From contig NZ_JBPOEA010000002.1 in assembly GCF_052060035.1 (NCBI RefSeq), positions 310,001 through 374,000 on the forward strand: a DNA stretch of 64,000 nucleotides, in the 5' to 3' direction. Shown here in pieces: positions 34,130 to 41,874 of this stretch (within the stretch, counting starts at the first letter, position 1; every line of letters starts with the position of its first letter). The position numbers and the translations under genes were made by a program. Source of the DNA: Fodinibius sp052060035 (GTDB lineage Bacteria > Bacteroidota > Rhodothermia > Balneolales > Balneolaceae). The notes beneath the pieces are model-generated. The model saw only the letters and a program-made list of their open reading frames with translations, was not told where the DNA came from and did no database searches.

Positions 34130-34900
34130 ATGCTTAAAGAAATTATTGGAATAGCGAAGAAAGCCGGGCAGGCGATGCTCAAGATTTATCATGATGCCCA
34201 GGATGTGGAGATCAGTCGAAAGGACGATGATTCTCCGCTTACCAAGGCTGATTTAGCATCGCACCATATTATTGTTGATGCGCTAAAAGAACTGGACCCT
34301 GATACGCCTATCATTTCCGAAGAGTCAGGAATTCCGGACTACGAAGAACGTAAACATTGGAATACGTTCTGGATTGTCGATCCGCTGGATGGAACCAAGG
34401 AATTTATCAAAAAGAATGGGGAGTTTACGGTTAATATTGCGCTAATAGATGAGGGGGTTCCGTCATTAGGTGTTGTATATGTACCTGATAAGGAAACGAC
34501 CTATTATGCGGAGAAGGGAAAAGGGGCATTTAAACAAGTTGGAACCGATGCTCCGGAGCGAATATTTTCATCGGCCAGCAGTAAAGATGATGAGCTGACA
34601 GCTGTTCAAAGTCGGTCGCATGGTTCGGATAAACTGGTGGAACAGCTCAAAGAAAAAGGACTGACCGTTAAAGAAACCATTCCGGCCGGAAGCTCAATCA
34701 AATTTTGTTTAGTGGCTGAAGGCAAAGCGGATATTTACCCTCGGATGGGGCCGACCATGGAGTGGGATGTGGCCGCCGGGGACGCGGTGTATCGCTACTC
34801 GGCGCGGGAAGGAGTTCACGAATCGCCCCTGACGTACAATAAGCCGGACCTGAAGAATGGTAGTTTTTTGATTGGGTTGGAGGGCAATGTTGAATTTTGA
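34130..34900 (+). CDS. cysQ: 3'(2'),5'-bisphosphate nucleotidase CysQ
   Basis: A 256-residue inositol-monophosphatase-superfamily enzyme that hydrolyses PAP (and can act on PAPS), relieving end-product inhibition in sulfate activation. Motifs: metal-site Glu in SEESGIPDYEER (about residues 64-75), DPLDGTKEF (about 86-94) with metal-binding Asp residues, and the C-terminal WDVAAGDAV. ATG at 34130 is preferred over an upstream TTG (34124) because it gives the family start LKEIIGIAKKAGQAM. Sits in a plus-strand block with cysC, cysD and cysN. Confidence 0.93.
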   Translation: MLKEIIGIAKKAGQAMLKIYHDAQDVEISRKDDDSPLTKADLASHHIIVDALKELDPDTPIISEESGIPDYEERKHWNTFWIVDPLDGTKEFIKKNGEFTVNIALIDEGVPSLGVVYVPDKETTYYAEKGKGAFKQVGTDAPERIFSSASSKDDELTAVQSRSHGSDKLVEQLKEKGLTVKETIPAGSSIKFCLVAEGKADIYPRMGPTMEWDVAAGDAVYRYSAREGVHESPLTYNKPDLKNGSFLIGLEGNVEF

Positions 34901-34935
34901 GTGTTGAGCGTTGAATTAGGTTGTAAGTATTCCCT

Positions 34936-34973
34936 GACCAAAGTGGTCTTGCTATAAAGACGGGTGACCGTCT
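34936..34973. repeat. Two small hairpins between cysQ and the four-helix gene
   Basis: GACCA-AAG-TGGTC at 34936-34948 and AGACGG-GTGA-CCGTCT at 34958-34973 (GNRA-type tetraloop). Between them are 9 bases. No U-run; function unknown. Confidence 0.55.
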
Positions 34974-35003
34974 AAAATCTAATTCAATTAAGGCCTGAAA
35001 ACA

Positions 35004-35347
35004 ATGACTTATAAATTTGAGAAACTTGAAGTATGGGAGTTGGCGATGGAGTTTAATGACTTATCTTATGAAATAGCGCATGAATTACCGGATAGAGAAA
35101 AATTTAATTTGAATAGCCAACTTCGAAGAGCATCTACTTCTATTGCCTTGAATATTGCCGAGGGTTCTACCGGCCAAACTAATGCAGAACAGAAACGATT
35201 TCTCTCTATGCTATTAGATTACATATTGAAGTAATAGCTTGTATTCGATTGCTTCAGAAGCGAGATTATATTCACTCTGATTCTGAATTGTTGAATAAGT
35301 TTGAGGAGTTGGGGACTGAACTCTTTGCAAAACTTAATGCATTTTAA
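35004..35347 (+). pseudogene. Four-helix-bundle (S23-type) gene, frameshifted
   Basis: The first part, MTYKFEKLEVWELAMEFNDL..., is the start of the 23S-rRNA-intervening-sequence-type four-helix-bundle family (normally about 115-125 residues) with the typical RRASTSIALNIAEGS motif, but the frame stops at residue 76. In another frame the sequence continues exactly as the family would: HIEVIACIRLLQKRDYIHSD, ending at a TAA at 35345-35347. Loss of one base around 35210-35211 (expected ATG-GCT-ATT-AGA) explains the break. It is either a recent pseudogene or a sequencing error. It stands between cysQ and cysC without relation to sulfate. A second, intact member is at 41940-42290. Confidence 0.85.
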
Positions 35348-35429
35348 AAGGCAATACGATAGGCGGTCGTCCGTCATTTGTCGTCTGCCTCTGTATAAAA
35401 AAAATACTTAAAACTTTTTACTTAATACT

Positions 35430-35963
35430 ATGAGCGAAGCGAATTTAAAGCCCACCGTCCTTTGGTTTACGGGGTTATCCGGATCGGGCAAGAGTACTAT
35501 ATCAGAAAAAGTATATGCGCAGTTAAAATCGCAGGGTTACGAGGTGGAGCACCTGGATGGGGATGCCGTTCGGGAGGTATTTCCCAAAACGGGATTTTCA
35601 AAAAAAGAGCGGGATGACCACGTAAAGCGTGTGGGCTTTATCGCCAGTCTGTTACAGAAGCATGGGGTATTTGTGGTGGCCTCGTTTATCTCCCCCTACC
35701 AGGATGCCCGTGATGTTGTCCGCGATATGTGTCAAGATTTTACCGAAATTCACATTTCTACCCCGCTGGAGGTTTGCGAAGAGCGTGATGTGAAGGGGCT
35801 ATACGAAAAAGCACGAAATGGGGAGATTGATAACTTTACCGGCATCAGCGATCCCTATGAAGAACCGGAAAACCCAGAGCTGAGCATTGATACGACTGAT
35901 ATTACTCCTGAAGAAGGCGTTGAGCAAGTATTTGATTACCTGCGGAAGCAAGGAAGTAGCTAA
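35430..35963 (+). CDS. cysC: Adenylylsulfate kinase CysC
   Basis: A 177-residue APS kinase that phosphorylates APS at the 3'-OH to give PAPS. P-loop GLSGSGKST (about residues 15-23), the DGDAVREV substrate motif (about 43-50), FSKKERDDHVKRVGFIASL and the lid region with KARNGEIDNFTGISDPYEEP are conserved. Length is normal for a stand-alone enzyme. Co-directional with cysD, 72 bases downstream. Confidence 0.95.
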   Translation: MSEANLKPTVLWFTGLSGSGKSTISEKVYAQLKSQGYEVEHLDGDAVREVFPKTGFSKKERDDHVKRVGFIASLLQKHGVFVVASFISPYQDARDVVRDMCQDFTEIHISTPLEVCEERDVKGLYEKARNGEIDNFTGISDPYEEPENPELSIDTTDITPEEGVEQVFDYLRKQGSS

Positions 35964-36035
35964 ACCGGATAGTCTTTGGATTTAAAATTTTGTACTTTAA
36001 TCCGCTTTCGTTTGACACAAAAACAACATTGACAA

Positions 36036-36941
36036 ATGCATTTATATAAACTGAATCACATCCGACAACTGGAGTCGGAATCTATTCATATTTTCAGAGA
36101 GGTAGCGGCCCAGTTTGAGAATCCCGTACTGATGTTTTCGGGAGGTAAGGATTCTATCACCATGGCGCGGCTTGCTCAAAAAGCGTTTTGGCCTGGCAAA
36201 ATTCCCTTTCCTTTTCTGCACGTTGATACCGGACACAATTTTGATGAAACGATCGAATTTCGCGATCAGCTGATGGATGACTTGGGCGTAGAGCTCATTG
36301 TGGCCCATGTGCAAGACATGATTGACGCCGGAAAAGTGAAGGAGCCGAAAGGTCCCAATCCCAGTCGCAATAAACTGCAGATTCCCACGCTATTGCAAGC
36401 CTTGGAAGAGCATGATTTTGACGCTGCTTTTGGCGGTGCGCGGCGTGATGAAGAAAAGGCACGCGCGAAAGAGCGGTTCTTTTCTCACCGCGACGAGTTT
36501 GGGCAATGGGATCCCAAAAACCAGCGTCCGGAGCTGTGGAACTTGTATAACGGACGCAAGAACCAGGGCGAACACTTCCGAGTTTTTCCACTAAGTAACT
36601 GGACCGAGATGGACGTCTGGCAGTATATTGCCGCCGAAAATATTGATATCCCCAGTCTTTATATGGCACATACTCGTGATGTGGTTGAGCGCGAAGGGAC
36701 TTATTTAGCAAAATCACAGTTTATTACCCTCTCAGAAGAGGAAGAGTATGAGGAGAAGAAAATCCGATTTCGCACGATTGGGGACATGACCTGTACGGGG
36801 GCATTTCAGTCTGATGCCGATACCATTCCTCAAATTATTGAAGAAGTGGCCTCCGCCCGCATTACTGAGCGCGGTAACCGCACCGACGACAAAAAAGCCG
36901 AAGCCGCCATGGAAGAGCGGAAAAAGCAGGGATATTTTTAA
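36036..36941 (+). CDS. cysD: Sulfate adenylyltransferase subunit 2 (CysD)
   Basis: A 301-residue catalytic ATP-sulfurylase subunit of the PAPS-reductase/PP-loop superfamily, forming APS from ATP and sulfate with CysN. PP-loop motif FSGGKDS (about 34-40), DTGHNFDETI and the FGGARRDEEKARAKERFFS block, and IGDMTCTGAFQSDA near 250 are all intact. The heterodimer with CysN couples GTP hydrolysis to the reaction. Followed by cysN after a spacer (36942-37009) that contains a word-repeat hairpin. Confidence 0.97.
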   Translation: MHLYKLNHIRQLESESIHIFREVAAQFENPVLMFSGGKDSITMARLAQKAFWPGKIPFPFLHVDTGHNFDETIEFRDQLMDDLGVELIVAHVQDMIDAGKVKEPKGPNPSRNKLQIPTLLQALEEHDFDAAFGGARRDEEKARAKERFFSHRDEFGQWDPKNQRPELWNLYNGRKNQGEHFRVFPLSNWTEMDVWQYIAAENIDIPSLYMAHTRDVVEREGTYLAKSQFITLSEEEEYEEKKIRFRTIGDMTCTGAFQSDADTIPQIIEEVASARITERGNRTDDKKAEAAMEERKKQGYF

Positions 36942-36949
36942 TAATTTTC

Positions 36950-36989
36950 AATTAAGAATTAGGCATTGTTTGATTCCTAATTCACAATT
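36950..36989. repeat. Hairpin spacer between cysD and cysN
   Basis: AATTAAGAATTAGG (36950-36963) pairs with CCTAATTCACAATT (36976-36989) at 12 of 14 positions with a 12-base loop; more copies of the word follow (CTCAATTTCTAATTACC). No U-run. Inside an operon, so not a plain terminator. Confidence 0.6.
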
Positions 36990-37009
36990 CTCAATTTCTA
37001 ATTACCAAG

Positions 37010-38287
37010 ATGAGTAACGAAACTGAAGCACAAAAGTATTTAGATATGGATCTGCTCCGCTTTACGACGGCGGGCAGCGTGGATGACGGCAAGAGCACCT
37101 TAATCGGACGCTTGCTATATGATTCCAAATCAATCTTTGATGATCAGATGGAGAAGATTGAAGAGTCCAGTCGCAAGAAAGGGGATGAGTATACCAATCT
37201 GGCCCTGCTGACCGATGGGCTGTCGGCCGAGCGTGAACAAGGTATTACGATTGATGTAGCTTACCGCTACTTTTCCACGCCGAACCGCAAGTTCATTATT
37301 GCTGATACGCCCGGTCACGTCCAGTACACGCGAAACATGGTGACCGGCGCATCTACGGCCAACTTGGCTGTGATACTGGTGGATGCACGTAATGGAGTAA
37401 TTGAGCAAACCTGCCGCCACTCCTTTATTGCCTCCTTGCTGGGTATCAAACACATCGTGCTCTGCGTCAATAAGATGGATTTGGTAGATTATGACGAGGA
37501 GCGCTTCAAAGAAATCCGTGAGGAGTTTAAAACGTTTTCCTCCAAGCTGGATGTCCCCGATATCCACTATATTCCCATTAGCGCCCTATACGGGGATAAT
37601 GTGGTAGATAAATCCGATAATATGCCGTGGTACGGCGGGTCAACGTTGCTGTATACGCTTGAAAACGTGCAGGTAGGCAGTGATTACAATCACGTAGACA
37701 GCCGATTTCCTGTGCAATGGGTTACACGTCCCCAATCAACCGACTACCCCGACTACCGTGGTTACGCCGGACAAGTAGCCGGCGGCGTATTTAAACCCGG
37801 GGATGAAGTAATAGCATTACCTTCCGGCTTTACCAGCAAAGTAGATCAGATCCAGACGTTTGAGCAGGACGAAGAGGAAGCTTTTTCACCGATGTCGGTG
37901 ACGATGACGTTGGAAGATGACATCGATATCTCCCGCGGGGATATGATTGCCAAGCCCGATAACCAGCCACAGGTAGGCCAAGATATTGAGATGATGGTTT
38001 GCTGGCTGAACAAAGAGCCGCTGGATCCCAACGGTAAGTATGCCATTAAGCACACCACTAAAGAAGCACGATGTATTGTTAAGGATGTAAAATACAAGGT
38101 GAATATTAATACGCTTCACCGCGTAGAAGGAGATAAAGAGATTGGGCTTAACGATATAGGACGAATTAAAATTCGTACCACCAAACCGCTGTTCTACGAT
38201 CCCTACAAACGCAACCGTAAGACCGGAAGTATTATCCTGATTGATGAGTATACCAACGAAACCGTTGGGGCCGGGATGATTCTTTAG
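37010..38287 (+). CDS. cysN: Sulfate adenylyltransferase subunit 1 (CysN)
   Basis: A 425-residue GTPase subunit of ATP sulfurylase, homologous to EF-Tu/eEF1A. G1 GSVDDGKST (about 21-29), switch and G3 DTPGHVQYTRNM (about 97-108), G4 NKMD, then EF-Tu-like domains 2 and 3. It is the plain CysN; no CysC fusion domain is attached, consistent with the separate cysC gene upstream. Energises APS formation by CysD. Confidence 0.97.
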   Translation: MSNETEAQKYLDMDLLRFTTAGSVDDGKSTLIGRLLYDSKSIFDDQMEKIEESSRKKGDEYTNLALLTDGLSAEREQGITIDVAYRYFSTPNRKFIIADTPGHVQYTRNMVTGASTANLAVILVDARNGVIEQTCRHSFIASLLGIKHIVLCVNKMDLVDYDEERFKEIREEFKTFSSKLDVPDIHYIPISALYGDNVVDKSDNMPWYGGSTLLYTLENVQVGSDYNHVDSRFPVQWVTRPQSTDYPDYRGYAGQVAGGVFKPGDEVIALPSGFTSKVDQIQTFEQDEEEAFSPMSVTMTLEDDIDISRGDMIAKPDNQPQVGQDIEMMVCWLNKEPLDPNGKYAIKHTTKEARCIVKDVKYKVNINTLHRVEGDKEIGLNDIGRIKIRTTKPLFYDPYKRNRKTGSIILIDEYTNETVGAGMIL

Positions 38288-38724
38288 GGCAAAATCGGTG
38301 ATTGAGTGATTAGGTGATGAAGCGACTAAGGGTTTACGGATGACTGGGATATCTCAAAACTTATGTTCACTAAGAAACATTCTGTTGTACAAAAAACGGC
38401 TGATAGGATAATTCTGATGTCCATGTCTTTTTGTATTACGTTTGTTATATGATACCGATACAGAATTATCCTGTTCATCCATTTTCTCCTTCGCTCAGAA
38501 TCCAAGGTCCGTTTTAGAACCAGTTATCATATCATGTCGAATCATCGTGCTGAGCTTGTCATAGTATCTCTTTCAGCATCTGTTTCGCCATAGAATTCGA
38601 TCCCTGACGACAGGGTTTAATATTTAGCTTGGTAATTTATTGCCGGGCTAATTAATCCATTTCGATAGAAAGAGGTAATCCTATATATTCCTATCAAAGC
38701 AAGGACAGATAAATACAAGCTTAT
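38288..38724. other. Long gene-free spacer with inverted repeat and degraded word repeats
   Basis: 437 bases without a supportable gene. Near 38297-38335 there are words GTGATTGAGTGATTAGGTGATGAAG. AGGATAATTCTG (38405-38416) is a perfect 12-bp inverted copy of CAGAATTATCCT (38461-38472), 44 bases apart, bounding a small MITE-like unit. Near 38549-38570 a degraded GTGCTGAGCTTGTCATAGTATC word, of a type often repeated between genes, appears. It separates the sulfate genes from the exosortase-like gene. Confidence 0.5.
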
Positions 38725-39231
38725 ATGCGTTGGCTGACATCCGATAATGGGATCTCTTTACTCAAGATAACTGGCATCTTTTTACTTTGGTATCTTATCT
38801 ATAAGCTGTGGCTTTTGCCTGATGGGCAGGTCGACCATTGGCTAACAACAAATATCGTTTCGGTTAGTGCCGGTATCTTGCAGATGCTGGATTACGAGGT
38901 GTATGCTACTGGTAAAATTATTGGTGTAGGAGAATCCGGTGGAATCTATTTGGTTAATGGGAGCAGTGGAATTATAGCTGTAGGATTATTAATTGGTGTT
39001 GTGATAGGTTTTCCCAAAACCTGGATGTCCGGTATATCATTGATCACTGTTGGAATAGGAGTAATTTATGTTGCAGATATTGCACACACGATTATCTTTG
39101 CTATCACCCAGCCTCAGGGGGCTGATATGATGGTGGTGACCGGTAATTATATGGCCTACATTAGTGTCATCTTTCTCACGATTGTTTGGATATATTTTGG
39201 AAAGAAAAATCGTGCTTCGGTGGTTATGTAA
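38725..39231 (+). CDS. Exosortase/archaeosortase-fold membrane protein lacking catalytic residues
   Basis: A 168-residue protein with about five membrane spans. Its layout follows small FCB exosortases: FLLWYLIYKLWLLPDGQVD opening, a second span with LDYEVYATGKIIGVG, then YLVNGSSGIIAVGLLIGVVIGFP where family members have PCNGL...FP, then a span ending in YVADIAHTIIFAI where they have NVLRI, and GNYMAYISVIF where they have HTYTF. Thus the three catalytic residues appear replaced: Cys to Ser (in NGSSG), Arg to His (in DIAHT), His to Gly. It may be a pseudoenzyme or a scaffold. No PEP-CTERM-like substrate is seen in the window. Homology is judged by eye and needs a profile search. Confidence 0.55.
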   Translation: MRWLTSDNGISLLKITGIFLLWYLIYKLWLLPDGQVDHWLTTNIVSVSAGILQMLDYEVYATGKIIGVGESGGIYLVNGSSGIIAVGLLIGVVIGFPKTWMSGISLITVGIGVIYVADIAHTIIFAITQPQGADMMVVTGNYMAYISVIFLTIVWIYFGKKNRASVVM

Positions 39232-39356
39232 TTCATCAAAAAATATATAAGATAGGGCTATATTGCATAGCGTTTTGCCCATTTATCTTGTCTGTTCACT
39301 CCGGGGATTTTATCTATCTTTAGGTAATCCAATCTTTATAACTAAATCTAAGGTCA

Positions 39357-40688
39357 GTGAACCCGAAAGAGGTATTAAAAAATTTATTCCTGAATGGTTT
39401 GGCTGCTTGTTCCCCGGAAAATGCATTACGTGAGGTTTTCCAGGTTAATGAGAATATCAAGGTAGGGGACAGGGAGATTTTTTATGATTCTCAGCCTATC
39501 TATGTGTTGGCTTCGGGAAAGGCTTCGATCTCAATGTATAAGGCAGTATCTGATCTGTTGGGCAACCGAATCAGCAATCGATTGGTGATTACCGGACAGC
39601 AAGAAGAGGTTAAGCGATGTAGTATAGGTAATGTGGTCGTTGCTAACCACCCGGTGCCTGATGAGCATAGTGCCAAAGCCGGACGCAGGGTTGTTTCATT
39701 TTTGAAGGAAATACCTTCTAATGGCATCCTTTTTTATCTGATCTCCGGGGGAACTTCATCATTAGTTTGCCTGCCCGCTGATGGAATACCTATTGAGGAT
39801 CTGGGCCGAATGTTTGAGCTACTCAATCATTCGGGAGCAACGATTAAGGAGATGAACACGGTTCGTAAACACTGTTCCCAAATAAAAGGCGGACAGCTTT
39901 TACGGTATCTGGATCCTGAAATACAGCTGTTTACCCTGGCTATCTCCGATGTACCCAATGATGATTTATCAGTTATTGGCAGCGGCCCAACTATTCCTGA
40001 TTCCTCAACTTATAAGGATGCCTATGATATTTTAAAGAAGTACGATTTGTGGGATAGGGTGGCAAAGTCTGTTAATCAACATATCAACAAAGGGATGCTC
40101 GGGGAGCGTAAGGAAACGGTAAAACCGGGTGAAGGTCTGATCCAAGACCATCACTCTATAGTCGTAAGTTCCGCCAATAAGCTCAGCCGGAAGATAGCCT
40201 TGTTGGGAAAAAAGATGGGACTGAATGTATATAGAGAGGATACGCCCTTCAATGCCAATGTTGAGGAGGTGGCTTCATCAATTTCAGATGTGGTGTTGCC
40301 AGAGTTGAGTGATGAGAAAAGTAAAAAGACATCGCTGTTTATTTTTTGGGGTGAAAGTACGGTACAGGTGACCGGAGATGGCAAGGGCGGACGAAATCAG
40401 GAGCTGGCCTTACGGGGAGCTTGCAAGATAGCAGGTCACGAACATCTTACTTGGTTAAGCGCAGGCACGGATGGTATTGACGGTCCTACCGATGCGGCGG
40501 GAGCTATTGTCGACGGAGAAACTATCAGCAAGGCAAGGGAAAGAGGTATTGATCCGGAAGAATATATGAGAAATAATGACTCTTATCACTTTCACCTGAA
40601 GATGGATACGTTGTTAAAAACAGGCCCAACCGGTAATAATTTGATGGATATAGTGATCGTACTTAATAGCAGTAAAGATTCTAAATAA
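39357..40688 (+). CDS. Glycerate kinase, DUF4147/MOFRL type (GckA)
   Basis: A 443-residue type-II glycerate kinase. The N-terminal DUF4147 domain has VLASGKASISMYKA, VVANHPVPDEHS, YLISGGTSSLVCLP, and VRKHCSQIKGGQLLR; the C-terminal MOFRL domain has GRNQELALRGA and AGTDGIDGPTDAAGAIVD. It phosphorylates glycerate to 2-phosphoglycerate (serine/glyoxylate and sugar-acid breakdown). Start is GTG at 39357 because no in-frame ATG precedes the conserved N-terminus. Spaced 125 bases after the exosortase-like gene; the stop codon lies in a word repeat. Confidence 0.9.
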   Translation: MNPKEVLKNLFLNGLAACSPENALREVFQVNENIKVGDREIFYDSQPIYVLASGKASISMYKAVSDLLGNRISNRLVITGQQEEVKRCSIGNVVVANHPVPDEHSAKAGRRVVSFLKEIPSNGILFYLISGGTSSLVCLPADGIPIEDLGRMFELLNHSGATIKEMNTVRKHCSQIKGGQLLRYLDPEIQLFTLAISDVPNDDLSVIGSGPTIPDSSTYKDAYDILKKYDLWDRVAKSVNQHINKGMLGERKETVKPGEGLIQDHHSIVVSSANKLSRKIALLGKKMGLNVYREDTPFNANVEEVASSISDVVLPELSDEKSKKTSLFIFWGESTVQVTGDGKGGRNQELALRGACKIAGHEHLTWLSAGTDGIDGPTDAAGAIVDGETISKARERGIDPEEYMRNNDSYHFHLKMDTLLKTGPTGNNLMDIVIVLNSSKDSK

Positions 40689-40752
40689 CAGAGCGATAAA
40701 GAAAATATTATACCAATCTTTGTTACTTTGTAGCTCTGCATCTTTGTTATTC
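40685..40752. repeat. Self-complementary spacer after the glycerate kinase gene
   Basis: AATAACAGAGCGATAAAGA (from 40684/5, containing the TAA stop) is mirrored by TCTTTGTTA...GAGCT-like words in opposite sense at 40717-40752. Imperfect hairpin with several interruptions. Same class as the other spacers in the window. Confidence 0.5.
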
Positions 40753-40833
40753 AATAAAACACAATTTGGTTTATTTTCGGCAGTTATTTATCCTCATTCT
40801 GATTTATCCATACTGGAAATTAAATAGGTTTTT

Positions 40834-41874
40834 ATGATCTGGCAGGCAAGTATCTATTTGTGGCTTTTACTGATTATTCCGTTGCTCGTAGGGGCAAGTT
40901 GGTGGTACAATAAGAAGCTGGAGAATAAGCGGGAAAACTTCTTTGGTGCTGAACTTTTTGAAAGGCTTCGAAAGGGTTTTTGGCCGCGCGGGAGACGCAT
41001 TCGTATGATAAGCCTTTACATTGGGATTGCACTGCTCATTATTGCAGCAGCGGGGCCCAAGATTGGTACGGAAGTCCGCGAAGTTAAGCGACAGGGCGTT
41101 GATCTGTTGATAGGATTGGATCTTTCGGATAGCATGAATGCGGAAGATGTGAAACCCAGCCGGTTGGAAAAGGCCAAGTATGAGATATCACGGCTGGTAG
41201 ATCGACTCAACGGCGATCGTGTAGGACTGGTGGTGTTTACGGGTGAAGCGTATCTACAGGCTCCGATGACGTTGGATTATTCCGCCTTGCGGTTGTTTTT
41301 GAATATTGCTGAAACCGACCAAATGCCTTCATCATCTACTAACTTTAGTGCGGCCATGGGAACAGCCGCCGAGGCATTTAAATCTACGGATGAGGAGGGG
41401 CAAAATGTTCAGGCGGCAAAGGTTTTTCTAATTATATCGGATGGAGAAAATCACGGGGAAAGTTTTGATGAGGAACTGAATCAGCTATTAGAGCAAAATG
41501 TGTCTGTGTATACCTTGGGGATTGGTACAACGGCCGGGGGCACGATCCCGTTGTATGATGATAGTGGCTCACTTATGGGATACAAGAGGGATCAGCAGGG
41601 AGAGGTTATTACGACTAAATTAGAGTCGAGTGTGTTGCGTTCGATTGCTGATAAAGCCAATGGGGATTACTATGAAATTCGAAGCGGTGGTTCGGGCATT
41701 GATAGCTTTTTGGGTAGGTTGGATGAACTGCAACAGGGCGAATTTTCAAGTCAGGAGTATGCTGATTTTAAAAATCAATATCAGTGGTTGACTGCAATAG
41801 GTTTGCTCTTTGTATTTGTTGGGATGATGTTTCCGGAGTTTAAGGTTTATGAAAGTGGCAAAGTAGTAGAGTAG
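40834..41874 (+). CDS. VWA-domain membrane protein (BatA/BatB type)
   Basis: A 346-residue protein: N-terminal membrane span (about 6-24), second span (about 60-72), VWA domain about 90-285 with MIDAS motif DLSDSM (about 96-101), the conserved Thr in VVFTGEAYLQAPMT and Asp in IISDGENHG, and a C-terminal span (about 315-332). This matches the BatA/BatB proteins of Bacteroides-type aerotolerance operons, whose molecular role is not firmly known. The usual MoxR ATPase and TPR partners are absent in the window. Its TAG stop at 41872-41874 falls inside the left inverted repeat of the four-helix element. Confidence 0.85.
   Translation: MIWQASIYLWLLLIIPLLVGASWWYNKKLENKRENFFGAELFERLRKGFWPRGRRIRMISLYIGIALLIIAAAGPKIGTEVREVKRQGVDLLIGLDLSDSMNAEDVKPSRLEKAKYEISRLVDRLNGDRVGLVVFTGEAYLQAPMTLDYSALRLFLNIAETDQMPSSSTNFSAAMGTAAEAFKSTDEEGQNVQAAKVFLIISDGENHGESFDEELNQLLEQNVSVYTLGIGTTAGGTIPLYDDSGSLMGYKRDQQGEVITTKLESSVLRSIADKANGDYYEIRSGGSGIDSFLGRLDELQQGEFSSQEYADFKNQYQWLTAIGLLFVFVGMMFPEFKVYESGKVVE

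Noticed and set aside
36295..36717. 140-codon antisense frame inside cysD
   Set aside because: cysD is intact and conserved on the plus strand; the frame is a shadow.
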